A DNA stretch of 64,000 nt from assembly GCF_016906535.1 (NCBI RefSeq), contig NC_057385.1:1426001-1490000 (forward strand), given 5' to 3'. Shown here piece after piece: positions 47,360 to 59,858 of the stretch (positions within the stretch are counted from its first letter, which is position 1; every line of letters begins with the position of its first letter). This stretch comes from Rhizoctonia solani. Taxonomy: Eukaryota; Basidiomycota; Agaricomycetes; Cantharellales; Ceratobasidiaceae. Under the pieces are notes generated by a model, which worked only from the letters and a program-made list of their open reading frames with translations, made no database searches and had not been told where the DNA came from. Position numbers and translations under genes: made by a program.

Positions 47360-49844
47360 TATATTGAAGAACATCAGGCAGAGTGAGTATACGAGGAAGG
47401 TATGACACTATCGACTTATAAGCCGCAGAATCGACCTAGAGCGATACGATCAAGAAAACGTGGAATTGTCTAGACATAACTCGTATTTCTTGTGAGCGCT
47501 ATCCCCATTGTGTAGGGTTTTATTAACAACGAGTTCTTTTCATGCAGTTTAAAGGTCCCTGGGCTCGCTGAGAAACGGTATGACTCTAGTACGCTTAGTT
47601 CCACAATATCTCTTATTTTTTCCTAGTCCTTCAGTGCTGGTAGGGGACTCTATCAAGGTTCGACCGCATAAACCCTCAGAGGCCGACAATAAGACATGGT
47701 ATATCGGCTACGTCCACATTGTACGCAAAGACGAGGTCGGGCTTCGTTTTGCCCATCGCTTTGTACCTCCTCTCGGAACTCGCTTCGATGTCCGATTCTG
47801 CCTTAATAGGATTCCGGTCTTGCGCATGCACCAGGCACTCGCAACAGCGTTTGCTGAGCCAAGAGCCTTGTTTCCTACTATCGTTCACGAAAAGCCCCAT
47901 TTGACGAGGAGACATGTGCGAACTGTGAATCCACTTGTGGACCAAAACCCCCCTCAACTCCTGGCGGTTAAGTCTATTCTGAGTCTCCCTCCCGGTAGCC
48001 CCCCATTTATTATATTCGGACCGTGAGTCAATTAAAACCTATCGAGCTGCAGCTTTGTTTAATGACCTACTCTCAAGGCCAGGAACGGGAAAGACGGTTA
48101 CTGCTGTTGAAAGTATGCTTCAGCTGCTCCTTGCTAATCGCACCATTAGAGTTCTCGCAACAGCTCCAAGTAACTCCGCAGCCGATTTGATTGCTCGCAA
48201 ACTCTTGGAGAGTGGTAAACTCCACCAAGGTGATTTGCTCAGGCTCAATGCGCTTTCTCGCACCCCGGATCCAGATAGCATACATTCACAAGTACTAGCA
48301 AGCTCTTATGTCCGAGACGGGAGTTTTAGATTTCCCGGAGTCAATAGGCTTCTATTAGCCGACGAAGAGTATAACCAGTATCGCAAGCATGGTCAGAATG
48401 CTGTCAAGCCCTTGAAAGATTACCGAGTTGTTGTAGCTACGTGCGTTACCGCGTCCGTTCCATATCAACTAGGTATTCCTCGAGGTCATTTTGACTGGAT
48501 TTTTGTGGACGAAGCTGGGCAGGCGTGTGAGCCTGAAGCGATGATCTCGGTCAAGACTCTCGCTGGTTCTGAAACAAACATCGTTCTTAGTGGTGATGTG
48601 GGTAACTGCATATAGCCATCTAGATGATTGCTGAGAGCGCCTCATATAGCCTCGACAACTCGGGCCAGTAATAAGATCCCCAATCTCACTTCAATTGGGT
48701 CTTGGACTCAGTTATCTCGAAAGACTGATGAACATGGACATGTACAACCCGTCTTCCATGCGCGGAAGGACGTAAGTCGCCGGTTCGAATGCCCGAGAAG
48801 TGGCTCTCATTCGGCTTATTTCTATCAGAGTTGTGAAGCTTTCAAAGAATTGGCGCAACCATCCTGCGATCTGAGGTACTCGAACGAAAGGTTTTACGAT
48901 AACGAACTCGAGAGCTGCGCCTCTGCGAGCGTCACTAACAGCCTGCTCGCCTGGTCAGAGCTTGGTCGCACCGGATTCCCCATCATTTTTGAGAATATTG
49001 CGGGTGCAGAACATTTTGATTTACTACCACAACTGTGTTTCTTACATCTTAACTCTATAGGTCAGGACTTACGCGAGGCATCTTCCCCGTCCTGGTATAA
49101 CCCCATGGAAGTCTCCCGAGTCAAGGACTATGTCAGGATGCTGCGTGATTTACGTCGCCCCCATATTAGCACGACAGATATTGGGGTTATTACCCCTTAT
49201 AACCAGCAAGTTCAACATATCCGTAGAATCCTACGCGGAAGCAACGGAGAAGGAATAAAAGTTGGCAGCGTAGAGGAATTCCAGGGACAAGTAAGCTTTT
49301 CTTTCTTTTTTCTTTTACCCAAATTGGTGGCTCTAACAAATCTCACACCCTCACTCCAGGAACGCAAAGTCATCATTGTTTCAACTGTTCGGAGCAGCGC
49401 TAACGAAGTTGAATTCGACTTGCGACACACTCTCGGCTTCGTTGCCAATGACAGGAGGTTCAACGGTAATTGTCGCAAATAGCGCCTGTAATCGGTTCAC
49501 AAGCTTACGACAATCAAACAGTCACCATAACTCGTGCTCAAGCACTGTTGATCATTGTCGGAGATGCATCTGTCCTTGGCCTCGACCCGTTGTGGCGCTC
49601 TTTCCTCTCGTACATTCACCAGGAGGGTGGCTGGAAGGGCAGCCCGATTCCATGGGAAGGGAACGAAGCGGGTAACGCATACAGTGCCGGTCAAAGGTCC
49701 GCTGCAGCACTGGATGATTTGACATTGCTTATCGAACGCACACGTACAATGAATTTGAGCCTTGGGGGCGGGCCAGCTGGAAACGCGGATGATGTGGACG
49801 TTCAGGAAGGGAACGTTGACCGCCCATGGCGCGAGGACGAGTAA
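46172..49844 (+). CDS. MOV10/SDE3-type SF1 RNA helicase with N-terminal zinc fingers
   Basis: An Upf1-family RNA helicase of the MOV10/SDE3/Armitage group, which acts with Argonaute pathways; Neurospora SAD-3 is a fungal relative. The start at 46172 opens a CCCH finger (CSELLAHGVCHTDLCTASH, CX8CX4CX3H), then three CxxC...H...H fingers (CSSCNII...HLGGRKH; CLVC...H; CDTC...H). A beta-rich domain follows (EMDPIALPLKRLVSLPLYFR; VPGLAEKRPSVLVGD). The helicase core has Walker A GPPGTGKT split by an intron (48020-48075), motif II FVDEAGQACEPEA, motif III LSGD, VITPYNQQVQHIRRIL, GSVEEFQGQE and motif VI RRFNVTITRAQAL restored by a 56-base intron (49465-49520). The stop is at 49844. Frame breaks by one base near 48864 inside the conserved NWRNHP block. 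Five or more other short introns were placed by phase. Confidence 0.88.
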
Positions 49845-50915
49845 AACTTTGGTATCGATCAGCCTTTGGCTCGCACACACGATGTTATTGTCAGCCACTG
49901 TGGGATCTGTCTCAACTTTTGACGACAAGTGGCTTGGATAGAACTTTGTAACTCGAGTCCGAATCGATCATGGTCTGCCTTGCGAAACTTCTCGCTCCCG
50001 TGTACATTACCACTTCCCTGATGCCGTTTTCTGTGATTGAACCCCCCCCCCTTCGTATTTACAAACTTGAATCAACGTTTTCTCAAAACTTCTGCACAGC
50101 GCTCACTGAAATAGTCTGGGGTCCCGGGCATCGAAAGATTAAGACTCAACACCTTACCCTTTCATCAGTCCACCAACTACCGCTCAACGTTTTGAACCCT
50201 ACTATAGCCTGAGCTTAAATCCAACGCGTACATCTATAGCGAAATCTGCTCAGCCACACATATATGTATATATACGTTGGAGTCACCCCTAATTCACGAT
50301 CGTACTCATTCGTGCGCCTCAAGGGGTGTGTCTTTGCCACCTCTGATGCGTCGTGTCATTCGACAGCTATAGCTGATGGGGAGAAGACGCGAGCTTACTG
50401 GTTCCAGCTGATCGCTCTCAGAGTCCGAGCGTGCGTTTCGCTCAGGATCTCCGTGGATCTGAACCAAATGATTGCCTTTCGGGGGTTATTTGGTTCCAGA
50501 ATAACTTGAATACCAATTATGTATTAGTGCGCGACATGCTGCGTTCCCTTCAGCCCCCTTGTGACCATCGCCGAGCATGCAGGGGTCAGGAGGTTCGGAG
50601 CCTTCATGTACGACAAATCGTCATCACGAGAGTCATCCAGGAACGGAAAAACTTGGCCATGGTGGTCAGAAGCGCCATAGAATTATGACGCCATTCTACC
50701 CAACATGGCTCATATGTAAATGTTGAATGGGGGGAGGGGGATAATGTGTATAATACAAACAAAAAGCAACGACATAACTATTTATGTAGAAGCAAATAGC
50801 CCGTTTTGCACGAGACTTTCACAGAAACCAAGGCCTAAAGCGCAGCCACCCACCAGCACTTTGCAAATGATTGTCAACAAGGCCCTGTAATAACACTCCA
50901 CAGCTATCAATTTGC
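49845..50915. other. intergenic, convergent 3' ends
   Basis: About 1.07 kb separates the helicase stop from the universal-stress-protein gene stop. It contains a run of ten C at 50042-50051 and no recognisable gene. Confidence 0.45.
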
Positions 50916-53702
50916 TCAAGACTTGTCCTCCGCCTCTTCGGACTCGATTTGGTCGCGAGTAGCGTCTGCGTCCCGTTCTGCCTTTCCTGGACCAGCCTTA
51001 TCGATCGCAGCCTCGGAGATCGGGACTCGTTTGTGAGTCTCAAGATGAGCGGCACGCCTCGCCGGGCGCTTGAGTCTACGTCTAGCCACCATGACAGGGA
51101 CGGAAGATTTCTATCAGCAAAAAAAAGGGTTAGCACATGAATAAGATGTTCTCAAAAAAACGATCGACCAGAAAGAGGGATAGTTTTGTGTGTACGAAAA
51201 TCATTGATGGGATAAACAAAATCTCAAGTTATGGAATGCGAAACATACCTGAATAAGATAGTGCGAAGTGGATCCAAGCAGGATCCTATAAGGTTAACGG
51301 AAAATACTCGTAAGTTTACGGCGAAACTGTTATATTGACAAAACCAACTAACCCTTTTAGCGCGTTCAGACCTCGTGAACCGACAATTGCCATGGTAGGT
51401 TCGGTATAATCTATCAAATCTGTCCAAAGAGTGAGACGTCTCACGTGGAGGCAGTACATATTACATACCTAGGAGCATCCGGCGACTATTCTTTGAATGG
51501 ATAGCCTGACAAAATACGCGAACGTTCAACCGAGTCCGCTGGAGGAGCCCGGTAACTTGGCGGCACAGCAAGTAGGTCAGTGTATGACGCTAGGTAAGGG
51601 AGTTTTTGTCATTGGATGCGGACCAAGCCCATAAGCGAACTAACCCACCTCCTGCTGGTTTTTGATCTTCTGAGACTTGTCGTTTGTAGCCTCATCAACT
51701 AAAAGACAAGATTAACAAGGCGATGATCAGAAGAAAGAATGATGTTCGCTTACGTTTACTCTCGGTCTCTTGAACATTGACGACGATCATCTCGTCACCG
51801 TCCCTCAGTACGGTCCCAATCCCCCACTCGACAGCATACCTACTCTCCTCGCTGAGATCCGAGGCGACAACATATCGTCTCCCCTCTCGTTCGGCTGCGT
51901 CCGGGTTGCCGTGCGTGAGCATAATCATACACCGATTCGGACCGTAGACTGGGCGAGAGGTCGTCAACTCCAGTGCGTCATGGCGCATGCTCTTTTTCCG
52001 ACCACGTCCCATCGCATCAGTTGGCCCAGCGGAGCTCTGATCGCCTTGACCATTCCCTTTACCCACGGCGGTAGATCCAGACGTAGAGTTTGTTGTACCG
52101 GGGCGAGAAAAGTATGTCTTTTCAAACACGGGCTCCGTAGGTTGAACGATATTGACACCTTCGCCTAGGGGATCCGAATCGAACTCTGCTGCCTCTTCTT
52201 GCTGGGCCAACATCAGCTCCGGGGACTGGAGAGCTTCAGAATTGAGTGCCGTATTGAGTTGTGTTTGATCGTCGAATTGGATGTCGCCAGACGACCAGGA
52301 TTCCTCATCCGAGTCCCATGAGCCAGAAGATTCGTCCGAGTCGGAGTCTGTGTCATCATCGCCGGCCGTCGACGAGGCGGGCACGGAACCCTCTTTGGTG
52401 GTGGTGGACGGAGATGTACTTGGATCGGTGGGGGAGACATCGTCGGGCTCGCCCGGAACTTTAACGTCTTCCTTGTCTTTATCATCCGGGTTCTCTTCGG
52501 TTTGGTCTTGGGCAGAGTCATCACCAAGACCGGCTGCCTTTTTAGCCCGCTTCTTGCCCTTGCGGACTTTGGCTTTAAACGCAGTACGCCGGGGAGCGAC
52601 CCCCGCAGATTCGCCCACGTCAGACTCGATATCGCTTTGGGTGTAACGAAGTGCGCCAGGACTCGGCTTCGTCCACGACGGCTACCATTGCCATCCTCAC
52701 TGGCATTCGAGGCAAATGAGAATCGGCGAAAGGGCGATGATGATCGAGCTCGTGCCTCCCTTCCTCTGTCTTCGCGATCTTTCCGGCCTCGTTCATTATC
52801 ACCTGGCTTGGGAGTTTTCTCGCGCGTCAAGCTTAGTGCACCTAAACCGAGGTAGGAGCTAAAGCTGGCCTTTTTGCTGAAGCCTGAGGAAGAACCGCCA
52901 GCAGATGGTGGAGGTGATAGGGACGAATCGGCTCCTCGGGTGGGTTGTGTGGGAGATGAGGAAACACTGTATGATCCCGTGGCGCCATCGCGGGATGTGC
53001 TGCGAGCAATTGCGGTCAGAATAAGCTGTTCAGCCTGCAAAACAACCGAGATCAATCATTGTAGCGGCAAAGCATTGAATTAAAGTCACGAGACCCGGGG
53101 GATCTCCCCTGGATAAACAAGGGTCACAATTCAAAGATGACAGACGTACCTTTTTGTCGAGTTCCGTGAGTGAGAGTTGGCGTGTGAGCGGGGAAGGCGA
53201 GGCGGCGGTTCGGGAGGATGGAGAAACAGGGGTCAGCATGGACATATTGTTAACAGATGGGAGCGAGTGGGTGCGGCTCATGGACAAATCGAGGCCGCCG
53301 GATGAGGATGGCTGGAGGATGACTTCTGGCTGCCGTGGCTGGTGGAACGAGTAAAGAGGGGGAATCCGCCGCTATTGGAAACGGGGGTGACTGGAGAGTT
53401 GTCAAAGGGGGAATTCCGTTCCTCTGCGGGGGATGACGTGGTGCTTGTGCTTGTGCTAGTTGTCGCTGTCGAGGGAGTGCCACTCGCTTCGGGTGTATGA
53501 GCAGGCCATCCAGTGGACGCTGCTACTTCTCCCTCGACCACCGACTAAGCGCACTGTTCGGCCGTTGCGGACCACTGAGGCCTTTCTTGGGCCATCCAAA
53601 CCAACTCGTACGACGTGCAGACTTGGGCGTAGGAGCAATGACCATCGTGGCATCCGGGGCCTCGACCGTTTGGGAAGATGAGGAATAGTTATTATCGCCC
53701 AT
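50916..53702 (-). CDS. universal-stress-protein domain protein with long disordered N-terminus
   Basis: Fungal UspA-superfamily proteins bind nucleotide and are linked to stress responses; the exact role is unknown. The start at 53702 (MGDNNYSSSSQTVEAPDATM) opens a long Ser/Thr/Pro-rich, then acidic N-terminal half. A basic block KAKVRKGKKRAKKAAG is within it. The Usp domain begins GRRYVVASDLSEESRYAVEW followed by GIGTVLRDGDEMIVVNVQE. It continues over small exons: VDEATNDKSQKIKNQQE, then CRQVTGLLQRTRLNVRVFCQ, then DYTEPTMAIVGSRGLNALKG, then LLGSTSHYLIQ, and KSSVPVMVARRRLKRP before a charged tail and stop at 50916. The pattern GSRG(9-10 residues)GS matches the nucleotide-binding loop. Frames break near 53530, 53310 and 52650 without clear introns, probably indels. 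Confidence 0.82.
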
Positions 53703-55811
53703 TTTGTGTTGTCAAGGCGCAAAGCAAAACAGGGCAGACAGCTATAGCAGGAAGTCCAAAGCAAATAGCAAAGATCGAGAGCGAAAGAATAGCAGTAACA
53801 GTAGCGGTCGCAGATTGAAATAGAATCAACGGGATTGGGGCAGACGTCTCACCTCAGCGTCGGCAGCCTTGCCACTTAACGCCTGGACAAGAAAAGTTGA
53901 TGTTCCCGCGAGGTGATGGCAGGATTGACGAGTCAGATCAGGGAGAAGCCAAGTCGTCGTTACAGTTGTCACGTTGCCAGTTTGGCCAGACCGCCAGGGG
54001 TACAACACACACCAAGGGTGAGCAAATCATCCTCATTCAGTACCACACACTTACGAAACTTGTGGCTGCGTCCAGGTCGTTATTCTTTTGCTAAATGCGA
54101 CCGTAATCATACCCCAGTAAGGGTGTTTGACGTTAATCAGAGTGGTAAGACCAGCACTCGTTACTCACCCGCAAAGCAAAGATCGCAGTCCTGCGATGGA
54201 TCCCGAGCGATACAATATGCGCTATCTTATCCTCTTGATTCATTTTATCCAAATTTCAGTAAAGGTTGTAGCAGTGGAGAAATGAGCAGATGGTCATCTG
54301 CGGAGCATCCGGGATGCGATAGCGGATGTGAACCGAGTGGTCTCGGCGCTTACGACATCCAAAAGGCCAAGGCACATGAATCATAGTTTCGGAGGCTGAC
54401 GACAAAATCGGTCCATCTGGTGCCGGGGGCAGCTATAACTCGAGCGACATACAGCACTCTTGCCACCCAAAACCACCTGTCTCCTCGATCCTTGCGCGCA
54501 TACTGTCACACACTCGGTGTCACAGCGTGAAAACGCCGTCGAGCGATCAGCTGGGTTGACAAATAACCAGACGATCCCAAATCAACTCTGATCTCAAACA
54601 CCGCGCTGTCCCGTTTGTCACTTTTCGAAGTTGTCAATTTTTTCGGAGCTAGCTCAACAATTAGCCGGTGTACATACGCAGATTTTCGAATGCTTCTTGT
54701 CGGAAATCCTAGAGTTGCATGGTCCAATGGGGGTAAACACGGCTTAGAAGGTGGCGATCTATGCATGGCATGTGATTCGAGGTTGGAGAGGTTCCTCAGT
54801 TGGAGCCGGACCACTTGGCCTCGAACTTTTGAAGGTTTAATGTTTCATAGCATTAGTGTTTGGTGACTTTATCCAAGTATTGCATATAGGGATGTTACTT
54901 GAGCCGAGGTTGTCAATACGAAAATGACCCAGTTGTATAATGAAATGAACTCAGCCATTGCCGGCGGTTAACTGCCGTGCACGAATATCCTATAATGGCC
55001 GGGGGTAATAGACTCACCGGAGTACCAGTGGGAGAATCTTATAATTGATACTAGCATCTGCCACAATCATCTGCATTTCATCGTGAGCTTAGTACCGAAC
55101 ACCAGACAGCTTGGGATACAATTACAATTGAAGAGAGCCACTGGTAGACTCGATTTCGCTAAGCCAAGCGATCCGAAGAGGTGCTATTATAAAGCCCGGC
55201 ACCAAAGATGAGGATATGTCCAATGAGCTGGATGCGCGCGTGTAGCTAAAGTCAATAGACATACACCAAGCCAAGCTTGCCGGATTTTAGAGGCTCAACT
55301 ACTAAATGAAATGTCGAGACAATCGCATGGCATGATTGAATAATGTATGTGTGCGTAATCTTCGAACTCTTCGATCTAGGAACCGTGAGTATAACCTTAC
55401 TGAGAATGATTCCCTCGTACCTCCCCCTCGGCTTATTACGAATGGGCATTTCTTGGAGCACTTGGAAAACAAGTGCCAACTATCACAAATTTGGCCCTGT
55501 TCTTAAAGCTTGAAGCTATCAAAAATGAGGATATGCGCGATTTTTTGCTTGATATCGACTTTTAACGACTTCACGCAAGATGAAAAGAGATCAAAGCGTA
55601 TTTTTCTTTAGACACATAGTCGGTACCCAAAAAAAGACAAACAAAGGTAACAATCGCTTTAAGTAAAGATATTGTGCCAGCTTGCCTTAGTCCTAGCGAG
55701 AAATAGAAAAAGGAAAGTATTTGGTTTAAAAGAACGAGGAGACGGTGCAAGCGCTTTGCTCGAAGAAGCTCATCGAGGAGGAGTTAACCGTTGCGCGTAT
55801 TTGACTTCTGC
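53703..55811. other. intergenic, 2.1 kb
   Basis: Upstream of the universal-stress-protein gene and downstream of the small secreted-protein gene. Short frames on both strands (for example plus 53913-54386 and minus 54506-54814) have no family signal. Nothing further can be supported. Confidence 0.45.
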
Positions 55812-56553
55812 TTAGAGGCCGAGGATACCAACGCATAGGTTAAACTTGACCTTGAGGAGCAATGCGAGGTTAGCACCACCGAGCCTAAGGAAACGGTCAG
55901 ACAATGATCAAGTCTCTCAAAGTCAATGACCTACAAGCCAGCGATCAGCCCAAGAATAGTTCCAAGAAGGCCACCGCAAGCGGAGAGCAAGCCCTTGAGA
56001 GCACGTCAATAACAACAATGAGACCCAAGAAGACATCGAAGTTTGGCTTGTCACTCCACTTGCCACAATGCGAGGCAATGTCCTGTGATGAGAGCGTAAG
56101 CTATCACACACCACTCAACAATTCAACTCACAATGACGATGCTAACGCAGAGGTTGACGAATGATGAAATCTTGCCATTGAGTAACCCGAGACAAGTCCT
56201 TAGGCAAGCTAAGATGAGGACAACTGCGGCGTTGATGAGAACAACAATGTCCGCAACAATACCCGCGGGATCGGTTCCGTGTTGTAGCAGGCATCTGAGA
56301 GCTATCTGTCAAATGGCGTTTGTGTGTAGGACAATACGAGCTTACCAAGGAGGTCGAGTTTAATCGCGATGTCTGCCTTGAGCCTGACTAGAATATCGAC
56401 AACCTGGTTCCCGGTAGTGCAGCCGACAGAACAGGTACCACCACGGGCAAGCAGGTTCTTGCCAGCTTCGACGGGAGCACCCCAAACAAGCATGCTAAAG
56501 GATAACACGACGAAAGCAATGGCAAGAATACGAGCGAGAGGAGAGCGGATCAT
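55812..56553 (-). CDS. small hydrophobic secreted or membrane protein
   Basis: An orphan-type fungal protein of about 180 residues. The start at 56553 gives a signal peptide (ILAIAFVVLSFSMLVWGAPV, likely cleaved after Ala) followed by a Cys-containing stretch GGTCSVGCTTGNQVVDIL. Introns placed in phase (G|GTAAGC...CAG near 56346-56300; ATT|GTGAGT near 56130-56080; TT|GTAGGT...TTAG near 55930-55880) link hydrophobic helices. These read IVADIVVLINAAVVLILACL and SACGGLLGTILGLIAGL, then a C-terminal block ALLLKVKFNLCVGILGL ending at 55812. One frame offset occurs near the end of exon 3 (LIVVIDVL to LKGLL), perhaps a two-base indel. It is not a hydrophobin: the eight-Cys spacing is absent. Possible roles (surface protein or effector) are speculation. 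Confidence 0.6.
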
Positions 56554-57787
56554 GTTGGCAATGAGAGAAGCTGGCGACGCTGAGGATGGGTGCTGAGGTC
56601 AATGCTGAACTGGCCCTCTTTCAAGTACCTTATATACTGCACTTCCCCTATGCTCCTGCATACAACTCTCTTGGTCGAGCCAAATGCCGCCCATGTAGCT
56701 TCCCCATGGTCATCATGAAGGTTCAGAGACTTCAGGGAACTGATTGATTGCAAGAGACCCCCATCAGCCTCTTGCTAGAAAGGGGCGTGTGGACCCCTTT
56801 CTGACAGTGTATTCAACTCCGGGAATGCGCCTGCCGGCCATAAACTTTTCAATGAGATCGCGATTCTCTCCCTTGTAAATCTTCAAACCAGACTGAATTA
56901 AGTTCCGATCGAAAACATCGGTGATGGAGATCAACCGAATTGAGACGAACATTGAGTCATTAAAGCTCGGGCCGAATCGGTAATCAACTTAACAAAAATT
57001 GTACCAGCCCGTACCGGGCGATCAACCCACTGGTAGACGAAGCGAAATTTTCGCAACAACTCGCGTGAGGAATCACAGTGGGCACTCTTCGGAGGATCAA
57101 ACCATTCTTAACCGTGGAGCCAGAACTTCAAAATCGTAGGGACTAAGGTCGAGAACTTACGGACGAACCGACCCTTTCGCTAATTCTATTGCCCTACATA
57201 CATATACTTTGTAATTACACGTACATTTTGAAAGGTAGTTCAGCCACAACATCATAACAGGGAAAATGATGTATCAAATCTAACCGGAGTAGGCTTTTAG
57301 CCTAATCTCCTCGTCCTTTCAACTATGAAAAGTAACAAAGTCTCAAATGAACTAGCCCGAACTGAACCTACTCTGCTTACTTTCTGTATAAATTATCAAT
57401 TTGTGCATCATAAGATACAATCACATGTTTGTAGTGTTTCGGGGGGTTGTGTCACTTGACACTCAAACTATAGGGGTCTTCGGGATAACAGACCAAAGTT
57501 GGTGCAGCCCCAAAGGTACCGGTTGTGTGGAGGAGCCTTCGTGCCCTGATCGCTTGACAAAGAGGTTCGAATTGCTTGCTGGAAAATAAACGCTCTAGAA
57601 CCGGTAAGAAATATTGGCGAAAGATCATCGCGATTCACAAGACCTGGCCAGCCTCGGTACCGTAGCATCGCCGACATTTGGGGTGCCACGCAAAGCTAGA
57701 CAGTTAACAATTTTATTCACAAATCCAATAGGCATACACCCAACCTGTTGATCAACAGGCACACGGCCTAAGAAGGAACTCCAGAAC
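56554..57787. other. intergenic, 1.2 kb
   Basis: Between the small secreted-protein gene and the eIF3e 3' end. Short frames such as minus 56764-56952 and plus 57401-57589 look random. No gene is called. Confidence 0.4.
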
Positions 57788-59491
57788 TCATCCTACGCTG
57801 CCTCGGTCTTCTCCTCCCTCTCCCTCCTTGCCCCGCCTCCTACCCGCGCTTGTCACCGCGTTTTCCAGCATTGCTTGTCTCGACCTCTTCTCCTGCAGCA
57901 CGCTTGCCCATCGCAACCCAAGGACCTGTGTTCTGAATGCCAGACCCCGCGTTTTTTCAATGATCGTCTGGTAAACGGGTACATGTGCTCGCGCAATATG
58001 GATTTCATTCTAGGATTAAAGGCGAGGTCGGTTGAGTTGAATTACTCTAACTGAATGAATCTAACTTACCTTCTTGAGATCAATCTTGGCATCGGTCCCC
58101 ATCTTAGTATCCCTAATTAAATTTACTATCCATTTTCTCCTTCATCCGGACATATTCAATCGATCGGAAAGTTGCCTATATGCAGTTAGTACTGATAGCT
58201 GATTCTGTATTATCGTAACATACTCAATATTGATTGTATGGTGAACTCTGCAGTAAGCGTCGCTAATTAGGCAACGAGCAGCGTCCACAAACTCGGGCGC
58301 ATATGCGCCAAGGAAAAAGTCTGCCTCTAGAACGCCCCCCGCGCCCAAGGCTTCTCTAGCCCCCTCAAAATCAAAATCGACATACAGGGCCGTGAGGAAA
58401 CGAGTCACAGGGTCAGAGTACTGATATGATTCCATCTGAACTACGCGGACAACATCGTCACGATGACGCCCAACCAGTACTGCAGCCGCCGAAACGTAGC
58501 GGAGAAGCCATGGGCACGAGACCTGGATTGTATTGAGATAGGCAGGTGCGAGCGCCATTTCAAGGAAGGTCTGTGGGCCCGAAGGAACGTTCTTGTTGAT
58601 GCATACAAACAAAGACCAGTGGAGTAGCCATGCTCGAGCAGTAAGCGGAGCGGATGATGTGCTTGTGAGAGACTGAGCAGGTCCAGACCTTGAGTCGAGG
58701 GTTTCCCTAAGGGAAGACAGTTCCTCCAATGCGCGATCCCATGCACCCGTCAAAATATCGCTGGCTAACTTTCCCCAATGTGCAGAAAGCAGGAGATCAG
58801 GGTTAGTCGAAAGAATTCGGAAGTGGTAAAGGTAATCAGATGCGCCAGAGTAGTTGCCAGTCGTGTACTGGAATTGACCAAAGTTGTACAGTGCCGATAT
58901 TTGCTCAAGGGTAAGCTATAGCAGACTAAATTATTAATGTGCGCGACTTTGATACTATAACGTACTTTGTAATTGTCCTTGAGATATTGCAAGTTTTGCA
59001 TCTTGTCCTGTCTCAAGGCCTGGGCAACCTCGGGTTTCTCGATCACATCAAGCACAATCTGAGCCTCTTGTTGTAGTCGTTCGCTTTCCGAAACAGCCTT
59101 CTCACGCTTTGCGGCAAACACTGCAACGAATTATCGGATCAGAACAAACGGTCAAACTGCTTTCCCGAATATGATAGACGTGCGGCGAACTCTGCAAGGT
59201 CAGAACCAATACAGTATTCAGAGATGATATGGATATATTGCCACCATTTGCTTGGGAATAACCGAGGCTGGACTCACCTCCCGGGACTTCCTCGTCCGGA
59301 TAGGCGCTCTCGAACAGTGAGGCAGCATAATCTAACATGTTTGTCTCCTTCACAAGCTCATATTGGGCACGCGCGATCTGCTCTGCTGGGAAGAGTTCTG
59401 CCTCTGAAAGATGCGCAAGCAGAGGAAGGATTAGATGCCGGTCAAGGAAGGGAATAAGTTTTTGTGTAAGATCGTATGAAGCCGTCGACAT
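57788..59491 (-). CDS. INT6: translation initiation factor eIF3 subunit e (INT6)
   Basis: eIF3e is a PCI-domain subunit of the eIF3 complex that helps load mRNA on the 40S subunit. The start at 59491 gives the diagnostic N-terminus [20 protein letters not shown] followed by [14 protein letters not shown]. Later exons carry [20 protein letters not shown], then [20 protein letters not shown], then [20 protein letters not shown], then [17 protein letters not shown]. The PCI part is [12 protein letters not shown]...[18 protein letters not shown] and [20 protein letters not shown] followed by [11 protein letters not shown]. Introns match by phase. An in-frame TGA at 58144-58142 lies just before KWIVNLIR, and the C-terminus reads open in two frames (stop at 57788 or about 57850), so indels are likely here. 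Divergent to the MPDU1-like gene, 367 bases apart. Confidence 0.93.
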
Positions 59492-59858
59492 GATGATCGA
59501 CTTTAGATATTCCGAGTGGACAGAGGGTACTTTTCAAAGATAACCGAAAAAGGCGAAATTTGATAGTGTGTTTTGTGTATTCTTTGTGATTACATCTATC
59601 AATACTATATACAATTTTCATCCTTTACGACTTACCAGCACCACTATTCAGGCCCTATCCAAATTTTGGATGATCGGCGTCAGAAACAAGATTAGATGCC
59701 TGATGACCAATCAGGCATCAGTTGCAAATGAATCAAGGCAACAAGGCACTCGAATTTAGGTGAACGTGTCTCGGCGCTTCTCATCCACAACCCAAACCGA
59801 CCATCACATTTCCATTCACCCGATTCCTCCTCTACCGAAGCTTTCAGCTGCTCGAGCG

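Noticed and set aside
48770..48810. tRNA-like GGTTCGAATGCC arm
   Set aside because: The preceding ~60 bases are helicase coding sequence and cannot fold into the other tRNA arms; no matching acceptor stem.
55812..56553. Hydrophobin
   Set aside because: The C-CC-C-C-CC-C cysteine pattern is absent; the helices are long and membrane-like.
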